From assembly GCA_030562215.1 (NCBI GenBank), contig JAUPFL010000002.1, forward strand, positions 248,001 through 312,000: DNA of 64,000 nucleotides. The letters are read 5' to 3'. The DNA comes from Peribacillus frigoritolerans. Lineage in GTDB: Bacteria; Bacillota; Bacilli; Bacillales; DSM-1321. This document shows, one piece after another, positions 18,720 to 27,318 of this stretch (positions are counted from its first letter, which is position 1; every line of letters begins with the position of its first letter). Position numbers and translations under genes: made by a program. Below the pieces are notes generated by a model. The model saw only the letters and a program-made list of their open reading frames with translations, did no database searches and was not told where the DNA came from.

Positions 18720-20231
18720 GTGAGTACTGCACAAATAAATGAGAAAAAGGGTTCGTATGGCATTTTGGCCATACTGATGGTCGGTGCGTTCATATCGATA
18801 CTGAATTCAACCCTTTTAAATATTGCACTGCCATCAATCCAAATAGACCTGGGAATCGAGACTTCCACAGTCCAATGGCTGACAACGGGCTACATGCTCG
18901 TGAACGGAATCATGATTCCGACAACTGCCTTCTTAATAAAAAAATATTCGGTACGTAATCTGTTCCTGACAGCCATGCTCCTATTCTCAATCGGGACGAT
19001 CGTGGCAGGTGTAGCGCATGTATTCCCGCTTTTATTGAGCGCACGCATGGTTCAGGCGGCCGGTTCGGCAATCATGATGCCATTATTAATGAACGTACTT
19101 TTAACTTCTTTCCCTGTTGAAAAACGGGGCTCGGCAATGGGACTATTCGGTTTGGTCATGATGTTTGCCCCTGCAATCGGGCCGACGCTATCAGGCTGGA
19201 TCATCGAACATTATGATTGGAGAATGCTATTCCATTTCATTACTCCGCTAGCTTTACTAGTGCTTATTTTCGGCTTCTTTAAACTTAAAGACCACAAGGA
19301 AAAAGTCGATATCAAGATCGATAAATTATCGGTCATCCTATCCAGCTTGGGCTTTGGAGGCCTGCTTTACGGATTCAGTTCGGCAGGCAGCAAGGGTTGG
19401 GATAGCCCGTGGGTATATGGAACACTGATTGTCGGTGCCATTTCCCTGATCCTTTTCATTTCACGCCAGCTTAAAATGGATACACCGATGCTTGAGTTCA
19501 AGATCTTCAAGCACCCGATGTTCGCTTTATCCGCAACGATCTCAATCGTACTGAACATGGCGATGTTCTCGGGGATGATCTTAATTCCGATGTACACACA
19601 AACAGTACGTGGCATTTCACCATTCGATTCTGGATTACTGATGCTTCCAGGTGCACTATTGATGGCCCTCATGTCACCGGTTACCGGAAAGCTTTTCGAT
19701 AAGTTCGGTGCCCGCATCCTTGCTTCGATCGGTTTGCTTATCACCGTGGTAACTACGTATTTGCTAAGTAAATTATCAATGGAAACTACGTATACAGAAA
19801 TTGTAATCCTGTTTTCCGTTCGTTCCTTCGGGATGTCAATGTCCATGATGCCGATCATGACAAATGGTTTGAACTCGCTGCCAGCCCGCATGAACCCGCA
19901 TGGTACAGCCATGAATAACACACTGAACCAAATTTCCGGTGCGATCGGTACGGCATTGCTCGTTACGGTCATGTCTAACCGTGCAGCTTCTACTGCCGAA
20001 GATTTAATGACGAAAGCGATGAGCAAATTAACAAGAAGCCAGCCCACCGCTGAGATGATGGGCCAAATGAAAGCCCAAATCGGGATGCAGGCAATGCTGG
20101 ATGGAATTAACTTCTCCTTCTTTGTATCTACCTTCATTGCCGGTGTGGCGCTGATTCTGGCATTATTCATTAAGCGCGCATGGCCGGCTGAAGAAAAACC
20201 AGCTGTGAAAAAGATCAAACCGCTTAAATGA
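18720..20231 (+). CDS. DHA2 family (EmrB/QacA-type) MFS efflux transporter
   Basis: 503 residues, 14 predicted helices. TM1 contains FISILNSTLLNIALPSIQ (DHA2 signature region), and STVQWLTTGYMLVNGIMIPTTAFL is the DHA2 TM2 motif. GTG start at 18720 with TGGAGGA 11 bp upstream. Divergent to a TetR gene with paired operators, so likely an inducible drug or toxin exporter. The closest functional match in Bacillus is LmrB-like, but the substrate is inferred. Confidence 0.92.
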   Translation: MSTAQINEKKGSYGILAILMVGAFISILNSTLLNIALPSIQIDLGIETSTVQWLTTGYMLVNGIMIPTTAFLIKKYSVRNLFLTAMLLFSIGTIVAGVAHVFPLLLSARMVQAAGSAIMMPLLMNVLLTSFPVEKRGSAMGLFGLVMMFAPAIGPTLSGWIIEHYDWRMLFHFITPLALLVLIFGFFKLKDHKEKVDIKIDKLSVILSSLGFGGLLYGFSSAGSKGWDSPWVYGTLIVGAISLILFISRQLKMDTPMLEFKIFKHPMFALSATISIVLNMAMFSGMILIPMYTQTVRGISPFDSGLLMLPGALLMALMSPVTGKLFDKFGARILASIGLLITVVTTYLLSKLSMETTYTEIVILFSVRSFGMSMSMMPIMTNGLNSLPARMNPHGTAMNNTLNQISGAIGTALLVTVMSNRAASTAEDLMTKAMSKLTRSQPTAEMMGQMKAQIGMQAMLDGINFSFFVSTFIAGVALILALFIKRAWPAEEKPAVKKIKPLK

Positions 20232-20235
20232 AACA

Positions 20236-20287
20236 ATAAAAGGCCCTATGCCACCTGAAAAAGTTCAGGCAGCATAGGGCTTTTTCT
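20236..20287 (+). terminator. Terminator after DHA2 pump
   Basis: Long stem AAAGGCCCTATGC...GCATAGGGCTTTTT with a paired CCTGAA/TTCAGG top. Confidence 0.92.
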
Positions 20288-20396
20288 AACTTCAGCCGAA
20301 CGGAATGTAATTCAGGCTAAGTAAGGCGGAATAATTCGATCACCAAATTCGAAGAAATCGAGTTTTCCTACAGTTTTTTTATGGCTTGTACAATTT

Positions 20397-20528
20397 GGAC
20401 GTTGATTTCAGCTACAGGTACTAAGCTTTCCGCGGGCGGTCAGGAAGCCTCCTCGGCTTGCGCCTGTGGGGTCTCCCTAGACGCGCTTTTCTAAGCATGA
20501 GTCTCGCACCTTTCTCTCCAACTCAACA
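20397..20528. repeat. Dispersed Bacillaceae repeat element, degenerate copy
   Basis: The sequence GGACGTTGATTTCAGCTACAGG ... CTTTCCGCGGGCGG ... GGGGTCTCC ... GAGTCTCGCACCTT ... CCAACTCAAC matches the interspersed element also seen at 43968-44100. A reversed, amplified form lies at 44240-45465. It encodes no protein and is imperfectly palindromic. Confidence 0.75.
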
Positions 20529-20633
20529 TTGTTATAACATTTAGATAGAAACCATACCTGATGCGTTGAAGGTGTTGGTTTGGAAACATCATTTGATGAA
20601 AGAATGTTTTCCGAACCTCTTTTGTCTACAATG

Positions 20634-20662
20634 AGCGCAGTGTCATTTGCACTGCGCTTTTT
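20634..20662 (+). terminator. Orphan plus-strand terminator hairpin
   Basis: AGCGCAGTG-TCATTTG-CACTGCGCT followed by TTTT on the plus strand. The nearest plus-strand gene already has a terminator at 20236-20287, so the transcript ended here is unknown. No gene is visible in 20529-20633. Confidence 0.6.
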
Positions 20663-20666
20663 CACA

Positions 20667-22670
20667 TCAAGATGTCACTTCTTCTGAAGTTGCTTTTGCA
20701 TGCTGGATATGACTGGCTATCCAGCCAATGATCGCTGCGGAAACGAGATAGGCGAGTAAGATCCAAATCTGCATCTGCAAGTTTTCCCAGCCTCCTAATG
20801 AGATGACTTCCTGAAGTTCCTTCAATGAGTGGGCCATAGGTAAAAATTGACCGATTTTCGTCAATAATGACATGCCAAGTTCTCCTGGGAATGTTCCGCC
20901 GCAGGTAGCCAATTGGAACACGAGAAGGGTCACGGCTGCGAATTTGCCAACCACTCCGAATACGGTCACCAACATAAGGATGAATGTCATGAAGGTAAAT
21001 GAAACGATGATACTTGATAGAATGAATACTGGGACACTGGCTACATGTAAATGGAATCCAAGAAGGACGACTGCATCCACTAGAAGTGCCTGAATCAAGC
21101 CGATTACATATACCAGCATTAATTTATTCGTGAAATGAACGGTTCCGGTAACCATAAGATTCTGCCTGCGGCCAAGCGGCAAGATATTGGAAGCCATGAT
21201 GCCGCCTACATAAAAGGCCAATGACAGGAAATAAGGAGCGATTCCGGTTCCATAGTTAGGAACTTCAGATAGCTTTGATTGGACCAATTGCACGGGTTCA
21301 GAGAACATCGAAGTGGTCGAATCGTCGTACTGAAGACTGGCCGTTTTATCGGCAGCTTCATTAAGCTTGGAGGATAACTTGTTTGAACCCGTTTCTAGCG
21401 AAGCCAGTCCGTCTTGAAGTTCCGCCGATCCACTGGCTAGACGGCTGCTCCCGCCAGCTAGCGAATCGATTCCGGCCTTTAAATGGGAGAAACCATTTGT
21501 CCATTTAGAGAATCCATTCGCAAATTCTTCGGTGCCCTCGTATAATCGCTTAGCACCCGAGGTAGCTTGTGCCATTTTATCACCAAAGGCATTCATCCCG
21601 GTTTGAATGGTTTCTTGACCATCAGCCACTTTTGCAGCACCTTCGCCCAATTGCTTTTGACCGGCATTTAAAGTGGCCGCTGTTTTGGCTAAACCTTTTG
21701 ATAGGGCAACGATTTGCTTGAAGTCTTGATCCTTTATTGCATCAGGATGACTTTTCATATAGGCATCCAATTGTTTCTTAAGAGTATTCGCTGTATCGGC
21801 AGCCTGTTCTTGCCCTTGCATCAATTTTGCATTTCCGGCTGACCAGCTCTCAACACCCTTACTTACTTCATTCATCCCATTTTCCAATGAGTCATGCCCA
21901 TCAGATATCCGCTTCATGCCAATATACAAGTTCTGGGAACCTGATGTTAATCCATCCGCACCATCCGCTAAGGCTTCTTGTCCATCCAAAAGCTTGGTGC
22001 TTCCTGTTTGCAGCTTCTGGGCGCCATCATTCAAATCCTGAATGCCACCAGCCAATTTCACACTGCCGCTTTTCGCATCTTCTGTTCCTTGATGAAGCTT
22101 TTCCGCTCCATCCCCGGCATCCGCCAAGCCGTTAGATACCTCCTGGAATTTCGAAAGGATGCCTTCAGAATAGACTTTCGTGATGCTTGCGTTGATTTTT
22201 GCAGTCATCTTTTCAACAGCAGTAGAGCTGATCTGTGAGGCAACGAAGTTCTTGCCTGGATTGACAGTATACAAAAGTTTAGCCGTTTCCGGTTCTTTAT
22301 CCATTAAAGTGGTGACATTTTTCGAAAAATCTTCCGGAATCGTGACAACCATATAATAGGTGCCAGCTTCAAGACCTGTATTAGCCTTTTTTGCCGTGAC
22401 AAAGTGAAAGTCCAATTCTTTCTGCTTTTTCAATTGTTCAACGAAATCAGCTCCAGCCTCGACTGGCTTATCATCCATTTCCGAGCCATTATCGAGATTG
22501 ACCACTGCTACAGGCAGCTGATCCAATTTTCCATAAGGGTTCCAATAGCCTGCCAAGAAAAATCCCGAGTAGATCAATGGAACGACCAAAAGGAAAATCA
22601 AGGCGATTCTCCCGTGTTTATGTTTCCACATTGCTTTTATATCTTGAAATACAAGTTGTAAACCTTTCAT
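20667..22670 (-). CDS. yhgE: YhgE/Pip family membrane protein
   Basis: 667 residues. N-terminal membrane anchor (IALIFLLVVPLIYSGFFLAGYWNPYG), a long extracellular region made of repeats of the kind L..G...L..G (for example GAQKLQTGSTKLLDGQEALADG), and about five to six C-terminal membrane helices resembling an ABC-2 permease. This is the YhgE/Pip (phage infection protein) architecture; homologues act as phage receptors or in surface secretion. An ATG at 22670 opens the frame. The intergenic region to the divergent LysR gene contains palindromes. Function here is inferred by family only. Confidence 0.85.
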   Translation of the reverse strand: MKGLQLVFQDIKAMWKHKHGRIALIFLLVVPLIYSGFFLAGYWNPYGKLDQLPVAVVNLDNGSEMDDKPVEAGADFVEQLKKQKELDFHFVTAKKANTGLEAGTYYMVVTIPEDFSKNVTTLMDKEPETAKLLYTVNPGKNFVASQISSTAVEKMTAKINASITKVYSEGILSKFQEVSNGLADAGDGAEKLHQGTEDAKSGSVKLAGGIQDLNDGAQKLQTGSTKLLDGQEALADGADGLTSGSQNLYIGMKRISDGHDSLENGMNEVSKGVESWSAGNAKLMQGQEQAADTANTLKKQLDAYMKSHPDAIKDQDFKQIVALSKGLAKTAATLNAGQKQLGEGAAKVADGQETIQTGMNAFGDKMAQATSGAKRLYEGTEEFANGFSKWTNGFSHLKAGIDSLAGGSSRLASGSAELQDGLASLETGSNKLSSKLNEAADKTASLQYDDSTTSMFSEPVQLVQSKLSEVPNYGTGIAPYFLSLAFYVGGIMASNILPLGRRQNLMVTGTVHFTNKLMLVYVIGLIQALLVDAVVLLGFHLHVASVPVFILSSIIVSFTFMTFILMLVTVFGVVGKFAAVTLLVFQLATCGGTFPGELGMSLLTKIGQFLPMAHSLKELQEVISLGGWENLQMQIWILLAYLVSAAIIGWIASHIQHAKATSEEVTS

Positions 22671-22737
22671 TATATGAGCCTGCCCTTTCTAGTTAAGAGA
22701 TTATTTCATCATAATGGCTTTTTTATATACTGTATAA

Positions 22738-22755
22738 TACATAATTGATTATGTA
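22738..22755. promoter_or_regulatory. Palindrome upstream of LysR gene
   Basis: TACATAAT-TG-ATTATGTA perfect inverted repeat between yhgE and the divergent LysR gene. It fits a T-N11-A LysR-type site. Confidence 0.5.
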
Positions 22756-22758
22756 ATA

Positions 22759-22774
22759 ATAGATTTAAATCTAT
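22759..22774. promoter_or_regulatory. Second palindrome upstream of LysR gene
   Basis: ATAGATTTAAATCTAT is a perfect 16-bp palindrome, 17 bp before the LysR ATG. Confidence 0.5.
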
Positions 22775-22791
22775 GTGAAAAGAGTGGGAAA

Positions 22792-23694
22792 ATGGAAATC
22801 TTACAGCTGCAGTACTTTCAAACCGTAGCACGTCTGGAACATATGACCCGGGCTGCGGAACAACTTCAGATTGCTCAGCCATCCCTCAGTAAAACCATAT
22901 CCCGGCTTGAAGAGGATTTGGGAGTCGTATTGTTCGATAGGGAACACCGCAAAATCAGGCTCAATGCAGCCGGACGAATATTCTTGAACCGGGTCGAACG
23001 CGCTTTTGCGGAACTGAATGAAGGAAGGCGCGAAATAGTGGAATTAACAGACCAAGACCAAAAGAACATCACCTTGGCCGTTTCCATTCCTAGGGTCCTG
23101 CCTGATTTATTGGGTGCATTTTTATCTCAATACCCGGATGTCCGTTTTCAACAGTTCCTAAAATCCATATCATCCATGAAACAGCTTCTAATTGAAGGCG
23201 AAATTGATTATTGCATATCATCCGTTCCGATCGAAGGACCAGACTTAAAGTGGGAACCGCTGATCACCGAAGAAATATACTTGATCGTGCCCCCCAATCA
23301 CCGGCTTGCAGGCAGGGGAAGCATTACACTCCAAGAAGTGAAAGATGAACCATTCATCAGCATGAACGCTGGCTTCGGGTTCCGCAGCCTAACCGATCAA
23401 TTTTGCCTCGAAGCGGGATTCGTCCAGCACATCGCATTCGAAGGAGATGAACCAGCTGTCATCTCGGATCTTGTCAGGAAAGGATTGGGGGTCGCATTCG
23501 TATCCGAATTGACATGGCTCCATCAAACCGGATCATTATCCCATAAAATCCGGATAACCGAACCTGCATGTAAAAGGACAATAGGGCTCGGCTGGTCAGA
23601 AAAACGCTACTTCACCCCAGTAGCCAAGCAATTTCGGTTATTTGTCATGGACTACTTCGCTGCGGCCAACTCCGCTAGGCCAAAGGATGAATAA
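22792..23694 (+). CDS. LysR family transcriptional regulator
   Basis: 300 residues. N-terminal winged HTH: LQLQYFQTVARLEHMTRAAEQLQIAQPSLSKTISRLEEDLGVVLFDR (residues 4-50). The remainder is the periplasmic-binding-like effector domain. ATG at 22792, weak AAGAGTGGG site. Two palindromes upstream suit autoregulation and/or control of the divergent yhgE. Effector unknown. Confidence 0.92.
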   Translation: MEILQLQYFQTVARLEHMTRAAEQLQIAQPSLSKTISRLEEDLGVVLFDREHRKIRLNAAGRIFLNRVERAFAELNEGRREIVELTDQDQKNITLAVSIPRVLPDLLGAFLSQYPDVRFQQFLKSISSMKQLLIEGEIDYCISSVPIEGPDLKWEPLITEEIYLIVPPNHRLAGRGSITLQEVKDEPFISMNAGFGFRSLTDQFCLEAGFVQHIAFEGDEPAVISDLVRKGLGVAFVSELTWLHQTGSLSHKIRITEPACKRTIGLGWSEKRYFTPVAKQFRLFVMDYFAAANSARPKDE

Positions 23695-23803
23695 ATGGAT
23701 GAAGGTATAAAAGTATAATTTAACTATAGTGTACATAGTATTTTAGGAGGTTTTTCCAAAAAATAGATCGGGTTCAAAATGACGAATCCATCCGGGGAGA
23801 TGA

Positions 23804-24509
23804 ATGGAGATGGAAATACGGGTTAATCAAATTGAGTTGAATGGACTCACGTTTCAATATCGGGAGAGCGGGGATGTTTCTGCACCACCGCTTGTTGTTC
23901 TTCACGCGCTGGGAAAAAGTTCGGAATCATGGGAACAAGCGGCCGTCGCATTAGGAGAAAATTATCGTGTTTTAGCTTTAGATCTACGGGGCCACGGTGG
24001 AAGTGCGAGAACTAATACATATACTTTTGAATTGATGTGTGATGATTTGCTTCATTTTGCGGATGCGCTTGATTTGGAAAGGTTTTTGCTAATGGGGCAT
24101 TCCATGGGGGAACAGTTTCCTATCTTTTCTCGCAAACTTTTCCTTCGAGGATAGCAAGGTTGATTGTCGAAGACACGCCACCTCCTTTCTCGGATAAACC
24201 CATGGAGGTTCCTTCCAGACCTTCTGTCCCACTGCCGTTTGATTGGCAGGTGGTGCCTTCGATTCTACAGCAGCTTAATGAACCCGATCCCGAATGGTGG
24301 GCGCGCCTTACCGATATTATGATGCCGACGCTTGTTATAGGGGCGGGGCCAGCCATATTCCCCAAAACAAATTGCAAGAAGTTTCCGAGCTTATCCCGAA
24401 TTGCGAATTGGTGACGATAGAGGATGCCGGACACTTTGTCCATGAAGATAATTTACCAGCTTTCTTGTCTGTGGTAAAAAGATTTCTTTCCAAAGGACAG
24501 GAGCTTTAA
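23804..24509 (+). CDS. Alpha/beta hydrolase (two frameshifts)
   Basis: LVVLHALGKSSESW is the oxyanion-hole region, LALDLRGHGGSART and LLMGHSMGG the nucleophile elbow (Ser), TLVIGGG..SHI the acid region and DAGHFVHEDN the catalytic His. The frame breaks at G runs 24106-24110 and 24340-24343; one added G at each joins all three segments, about 235 residues. The catalytic triad is complete after repair, so a working enzyme is likely. Substrate unknown. ATG at 23804 follows GGGGAGA closely. Confidence 0.8.
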
Positions 24510-24539
24510 TGCGATAGGAGGGTTGCCGATGCAGCCCTC

Positions 24540-25163
24540 TTATTTTTGCTTTAAATGGTTTATTTTAAAGACGGCATTTACCGATTTATTATTAAGGATT
24601 TCCAGCAACTGCTCAGCCATATAGTCAGCGCTATATTTAAAGCCAGTGTTGACCCATTCGATGATCATGCCTAATATCGCATATGCTTGGTAACTGGAGG
24701 CAAGTTCTTTATTGACCTTAGGGTTCGGTTGGTAATCTTCCAGGTCCTCCAATGGAAGTTTCTTTAACTCATTACAAATCCGTTCGAGTAATGTAGGCCA
24801 TGCATTCGACTTTAAGATGAGGGTATAAATGTTTGCATGGTTAGCTACATGTTCAAATATTTTAATGACTGAAGCCGTAAGTTCATTGATGGTGAAAGTT
24901 TCGACATTCTTATAAGGTTCCCGGTACGATATGATCAAATCGGCAATCACATCCTCCATGACCTCTTCAAGCAGTTCCTCTTTGTACTGATAGTGTTTAT
25001 AAAATGTACCCCGATTAAGGTCGGCGAGTTCTACAATGTCAGTAATCGATATCTCCCTGAAATCCTTACTTTGCATTAATGATATGAGGGATTCTTTCAA
25101 AGCCATTTTGGATTTCCTGATCCTTCTATCAATCCCAGTATTATTATCAGTCATTTTCTTCAT
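24540..25163 (-). CDS. TetR/AcrR family regulator
   Basis: 207 residues. HTH: SKMALKESLISLMQSKDFREISITDIVELADLNRGTFYKHYQYKEELL, followed by a C-terminal helical domain typical of the DhaS-like TetR subgroup. Divergent from the SDR gene at 25344, 180 bp apart, suggesting it represses that gene. Start ATG could be at 25163 or 25154. Confidence 0.9.
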   Translation of the reverse strand: MKKMTDNNTGIDRRIRKSKMALKESLISLMQSKDFREISITDIVELADLNRGTFYKHYQYKEELLEEVMEDVIADLIISYREPYKNVETFTINELTASVIKIFEHVANHANIYTLILKSNAWPTLLERICNELKKLPLEDLEDYQPNPKVNKELASSYQAYAILGMIIEWVNTGFKYSADYMAEQLLEILNNKSVNAVFKINHLKQK

Positions 25164-25343
25164 CCTTTGTTCGTTATTGTAATTTTAATGAACATAATTA
25201 CCGTTTTCTGTTCATTGTTCAACATCGAGTACATCATTTGCTGATTGTGTAAGCCTACTGAAACTAATTATACTATAAAGGAAGGTAGTTAATGAACATC
25301 TGTACAATAAGTATCACTTCACTAGAATGAATGGGGAGTTCAA

Positions 25344-26100
25344 ATGAAATTACAAGACAAAGTTGCAGTAGTGACAGGCGCAGCATCAGGCATGGGGAAA
25401 CAAATTGCTATAGATTATGCTAGAGAAGGAGCTAAAGTCGTCGTATCGGATTTAAATCTTGATGGTGCGAACGAGACGGTGGAAGAAATAAAAGCGAATG
25501 GCGGAATGGCATTTGCCATTAAAACGAACGTGGCGGTGGAGGAAGATATTCAGCATTTGATCGATACTACGGTCAATACGTATGGTACGGTGGATATTTT
25601 GGTGAATAACGCGGGTATCATGGACGGCATGGAACCTGCCGGTGACATTGAAGATTCTAAATGGGATCGGATTTTTGCCATTAACACGACAAGCGTCATG
25701 CGTTCGACTAGAAAGGTTTTGCCAATCTTTTAGAAAAACAAAAAGGGGTCATCATCAATATTGCTTCTGCTGGCGGTTTGTACGGTGCTCGAGCTGGCGC
25801 GGCATACACTGCCTCTAAACATGCAGTGGTTGGGTTCACGAAAACACGGGCTTCATGTATGCCAATAAAGGGATTCGCTGCAATGCAATAGCACCAGGCG
25901 GAGTTGAAACCAATATCGGTACCAGCATGACGAGTATCAATGAGTTTGGCATCTCTCGCCAACAATTGGGCATGGCCATCAATCCACGCAATGGCAAACC
26001 AGAAGAAATCGCTAAAGTGGCATTATTCCTTGCTTCAGACGATTCCAGTTTTGTTAATGGTACTGTCATCACGGCAGATGCTGGGTGGAGTGCATATTAA
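25344..26100 (+). CDS. SDR family oxidoreductase (two frameshifts)
   Basis: Classical short-chain dehydrogenase. VAVVTGAASGMGKQIA is the nucleotide-binding TGxxxGxG, VDILVNNAGIMDG the NNAG motif, and after repair IINIASAGGLYG ... AYTASKHAVVG holds the catalytic Ser and YxxxK. Breaks at the T run 25728-25731 and the A run 25841-25844. One base added at each gives about 252 residues with tail GTVITADAGWSAY. Likely controlled by the divergent TetR. The NADP or NAD preference and substrate are not assigned. Confidence 0.87.
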
Positions 26101-26145
26101 GCCGTAAATTAAAAAGAGGATGGTCAAGAACTTGGTGACTGATAC

Positions 26146-26180
26146 ATGCATTCCTGCCAGCAAGCAGGGATGCACTTTTT
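26146..26180 (+). terminator. Terminator after SDR gene
   Basis: TGCATTCCTGC...GCAGGGATGCA stem followed by CTTTTTT. Confidence 0.88.
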
Positions 26181-26282
26181 TGTGTGTGGATTAATTGGAG
26201 GGGAGGGAGGTTAGCCATCAATTTACATGAAGAAGGTTTTGGATTCATCGGGTGATTTCAATCGAAAGTGGATAAGTGGGGG

Positions 26283-26311
26283 CTGGATAGTTCAACTACT
26301 ATCCAGTTTTT
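26283..26311 (+). terminator. Second plus-strand terminator hairpin
   Basis: CTGGATAGT-TCAACT-ACTATCCAG followed by TTTTT. Between the two hairpins (26181-26282) I see no gene. It may be a back-up terminator facing the convergent GntR gene. Confidence 0.6.
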
Positions 26312-26456
26312 CACAAAAAGAATTATGCTATCAATTGGATTTAAAAGATAAGTTGAACTCTGAAATCTTGGAAGCAAAATAGGTTTCCTGAAAAAATCCA
26401 CTTTCCCTATGATTGGATAAACCAATAACTTGCTGCGATACCTCTCAAGCGATTTA

Positions 26457-27158
26457 TTAATTTGCGTGAGAATATTGAAGGACTTTCTGACGGACGTAAT
26501 CAAGGTGCTTGTACATTTGGCTGAATGCTTCATGTGGATCATGTGCTGCAAGTGCCGCATAGATGGCTTTATGATACTTCACAGTCAGTTCCCGTTCTCT
26601 GAATTGAATCAGGCTGTTTATTTTATTATGAGTGATCAATAAGGAATCGATCATGCCTTCAATAATGGGATTGTTCGCACTTAAAGCAATGATCTTGTGG
26701 AATTCTTTATCGGCCTCTCCATAATCGTTGTCTTCACTATTGGCAATCGTGTCAATCGTAACTTGCAGCTTCTCCAGTTGTTCGTCTGTGATCTTCTCGG
26801 CAGCCATTGTTACTAATCCCAACTCCAATGCCATTCGCGCTTCGATGATCGCTGGTAAATTATCAGTGGCCAGCGCCAGCATGACAGAGAATGGATGTGT
26901 ACCGATTTTATCGTTAAAAAATGTTCCTTCACGCGTTTTCCGTGTAATGACCCCTAGTGTATCAAGCGCACTGAGCGCCTCGCGCAAAACAGGCCGGCTT
27001 ACTTCAAGTTCTTTCATAAGTTCCATTTCAGGAGGCAGTTTGTCGCCCGCTTTCATTTGTCCGCTGACGAGCAGATGGACAATTTGATCCACGACCTGTT
27101 GTGAAAGAGTGTTGCGATGTACTGATTGTACGCCTAATTTCTTTGACGATTCTTCCAT
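26457..27158 (-). CDS. FadR-subfamily GntR regulator of glucarate locus (YcbG-like)
   Basis: 233 residues. Winged HTH: QVVDQIVHLLVSGQMKAGDKLPPEMELMKELEVSRPVLREALSALDTLGVI, then an FCD ligand domain (EARMALELGLVTMAAEKI; EADKEFHKIIALSANNPII with metal/ligand His). Immediately downstream of gudD on the same strand, as ycbG is in the B. subtilis ycbCDEFGHJ cluster. A TAGTCTTACAG site upstream of its own start resembles the two sites in the gudP-kdgD intergenic region, so it probably represses the locus and itself, released by glucarate or galactarate. Confidence 0.9.
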   Translation of the reverse strand: MEESSKKLGVQSVHRNTLSQQVVDQIVHLLVSGQMKAGDKLPPEMELMKELEVSRPVLREALSALDTLGVITRKTREGTFFNDKIGTHPFSVMLALATDNLPAIIEARMALELGLVTMAAEKITDEQLEKLQVTIDTIANSEDNDYGEADKEFHKIIALSANNPIIEGMIDSLLITHNKINSLIQFRERELTVKYHKAIYAALAAHDPHEAFSQMYKHLDYVRQKVLQYSHAN

Positions 27159-27198
27159 TGTGTAACCCCTTTTCTGTTAAATCCGATATGTATTCATA

Positions 27199-27209
27199 CT
27201 GTAAGACTA
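27199..27209. promoter_or_regulatory. FadR-type operator candidate before regulator gene
   Basis: CTGTAAGACTA (reverse TAGTCTTACAG) shares the GTCTTAC core with 30166-30176 and 30336-30346. One position departs from TNGTNNNACNA. Confidence 0.5.
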
Positions 27210-27262
27210 ATTATATAATATAATACACTTATTTGCATGTGAGGAAGGGAAGGTCAATGTCC

Positions 27263-27305
27263 AAAAAAGTAAAATGCGCCGCTCTAAAGAGAGAGACGCA
27301 CGCAT
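27263..27305 (-). terminator. Terminator after gudD (minus strand)
   Basis: AATGCG.. TCTCTC-TTTA-GAG ..GCGCATT stem followed by a T-rich run on the minus strand. Confidence 0.6.
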
Positions 27306-27318
27306 TGTTGGAAAAAAA

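Noticed and set aside
19367..20236. Long minus-strand frame opposite the DHA2 pump
   Set aside because: It mirrors the codon pattern of the transporter, has no family similarity and no ribosome site.
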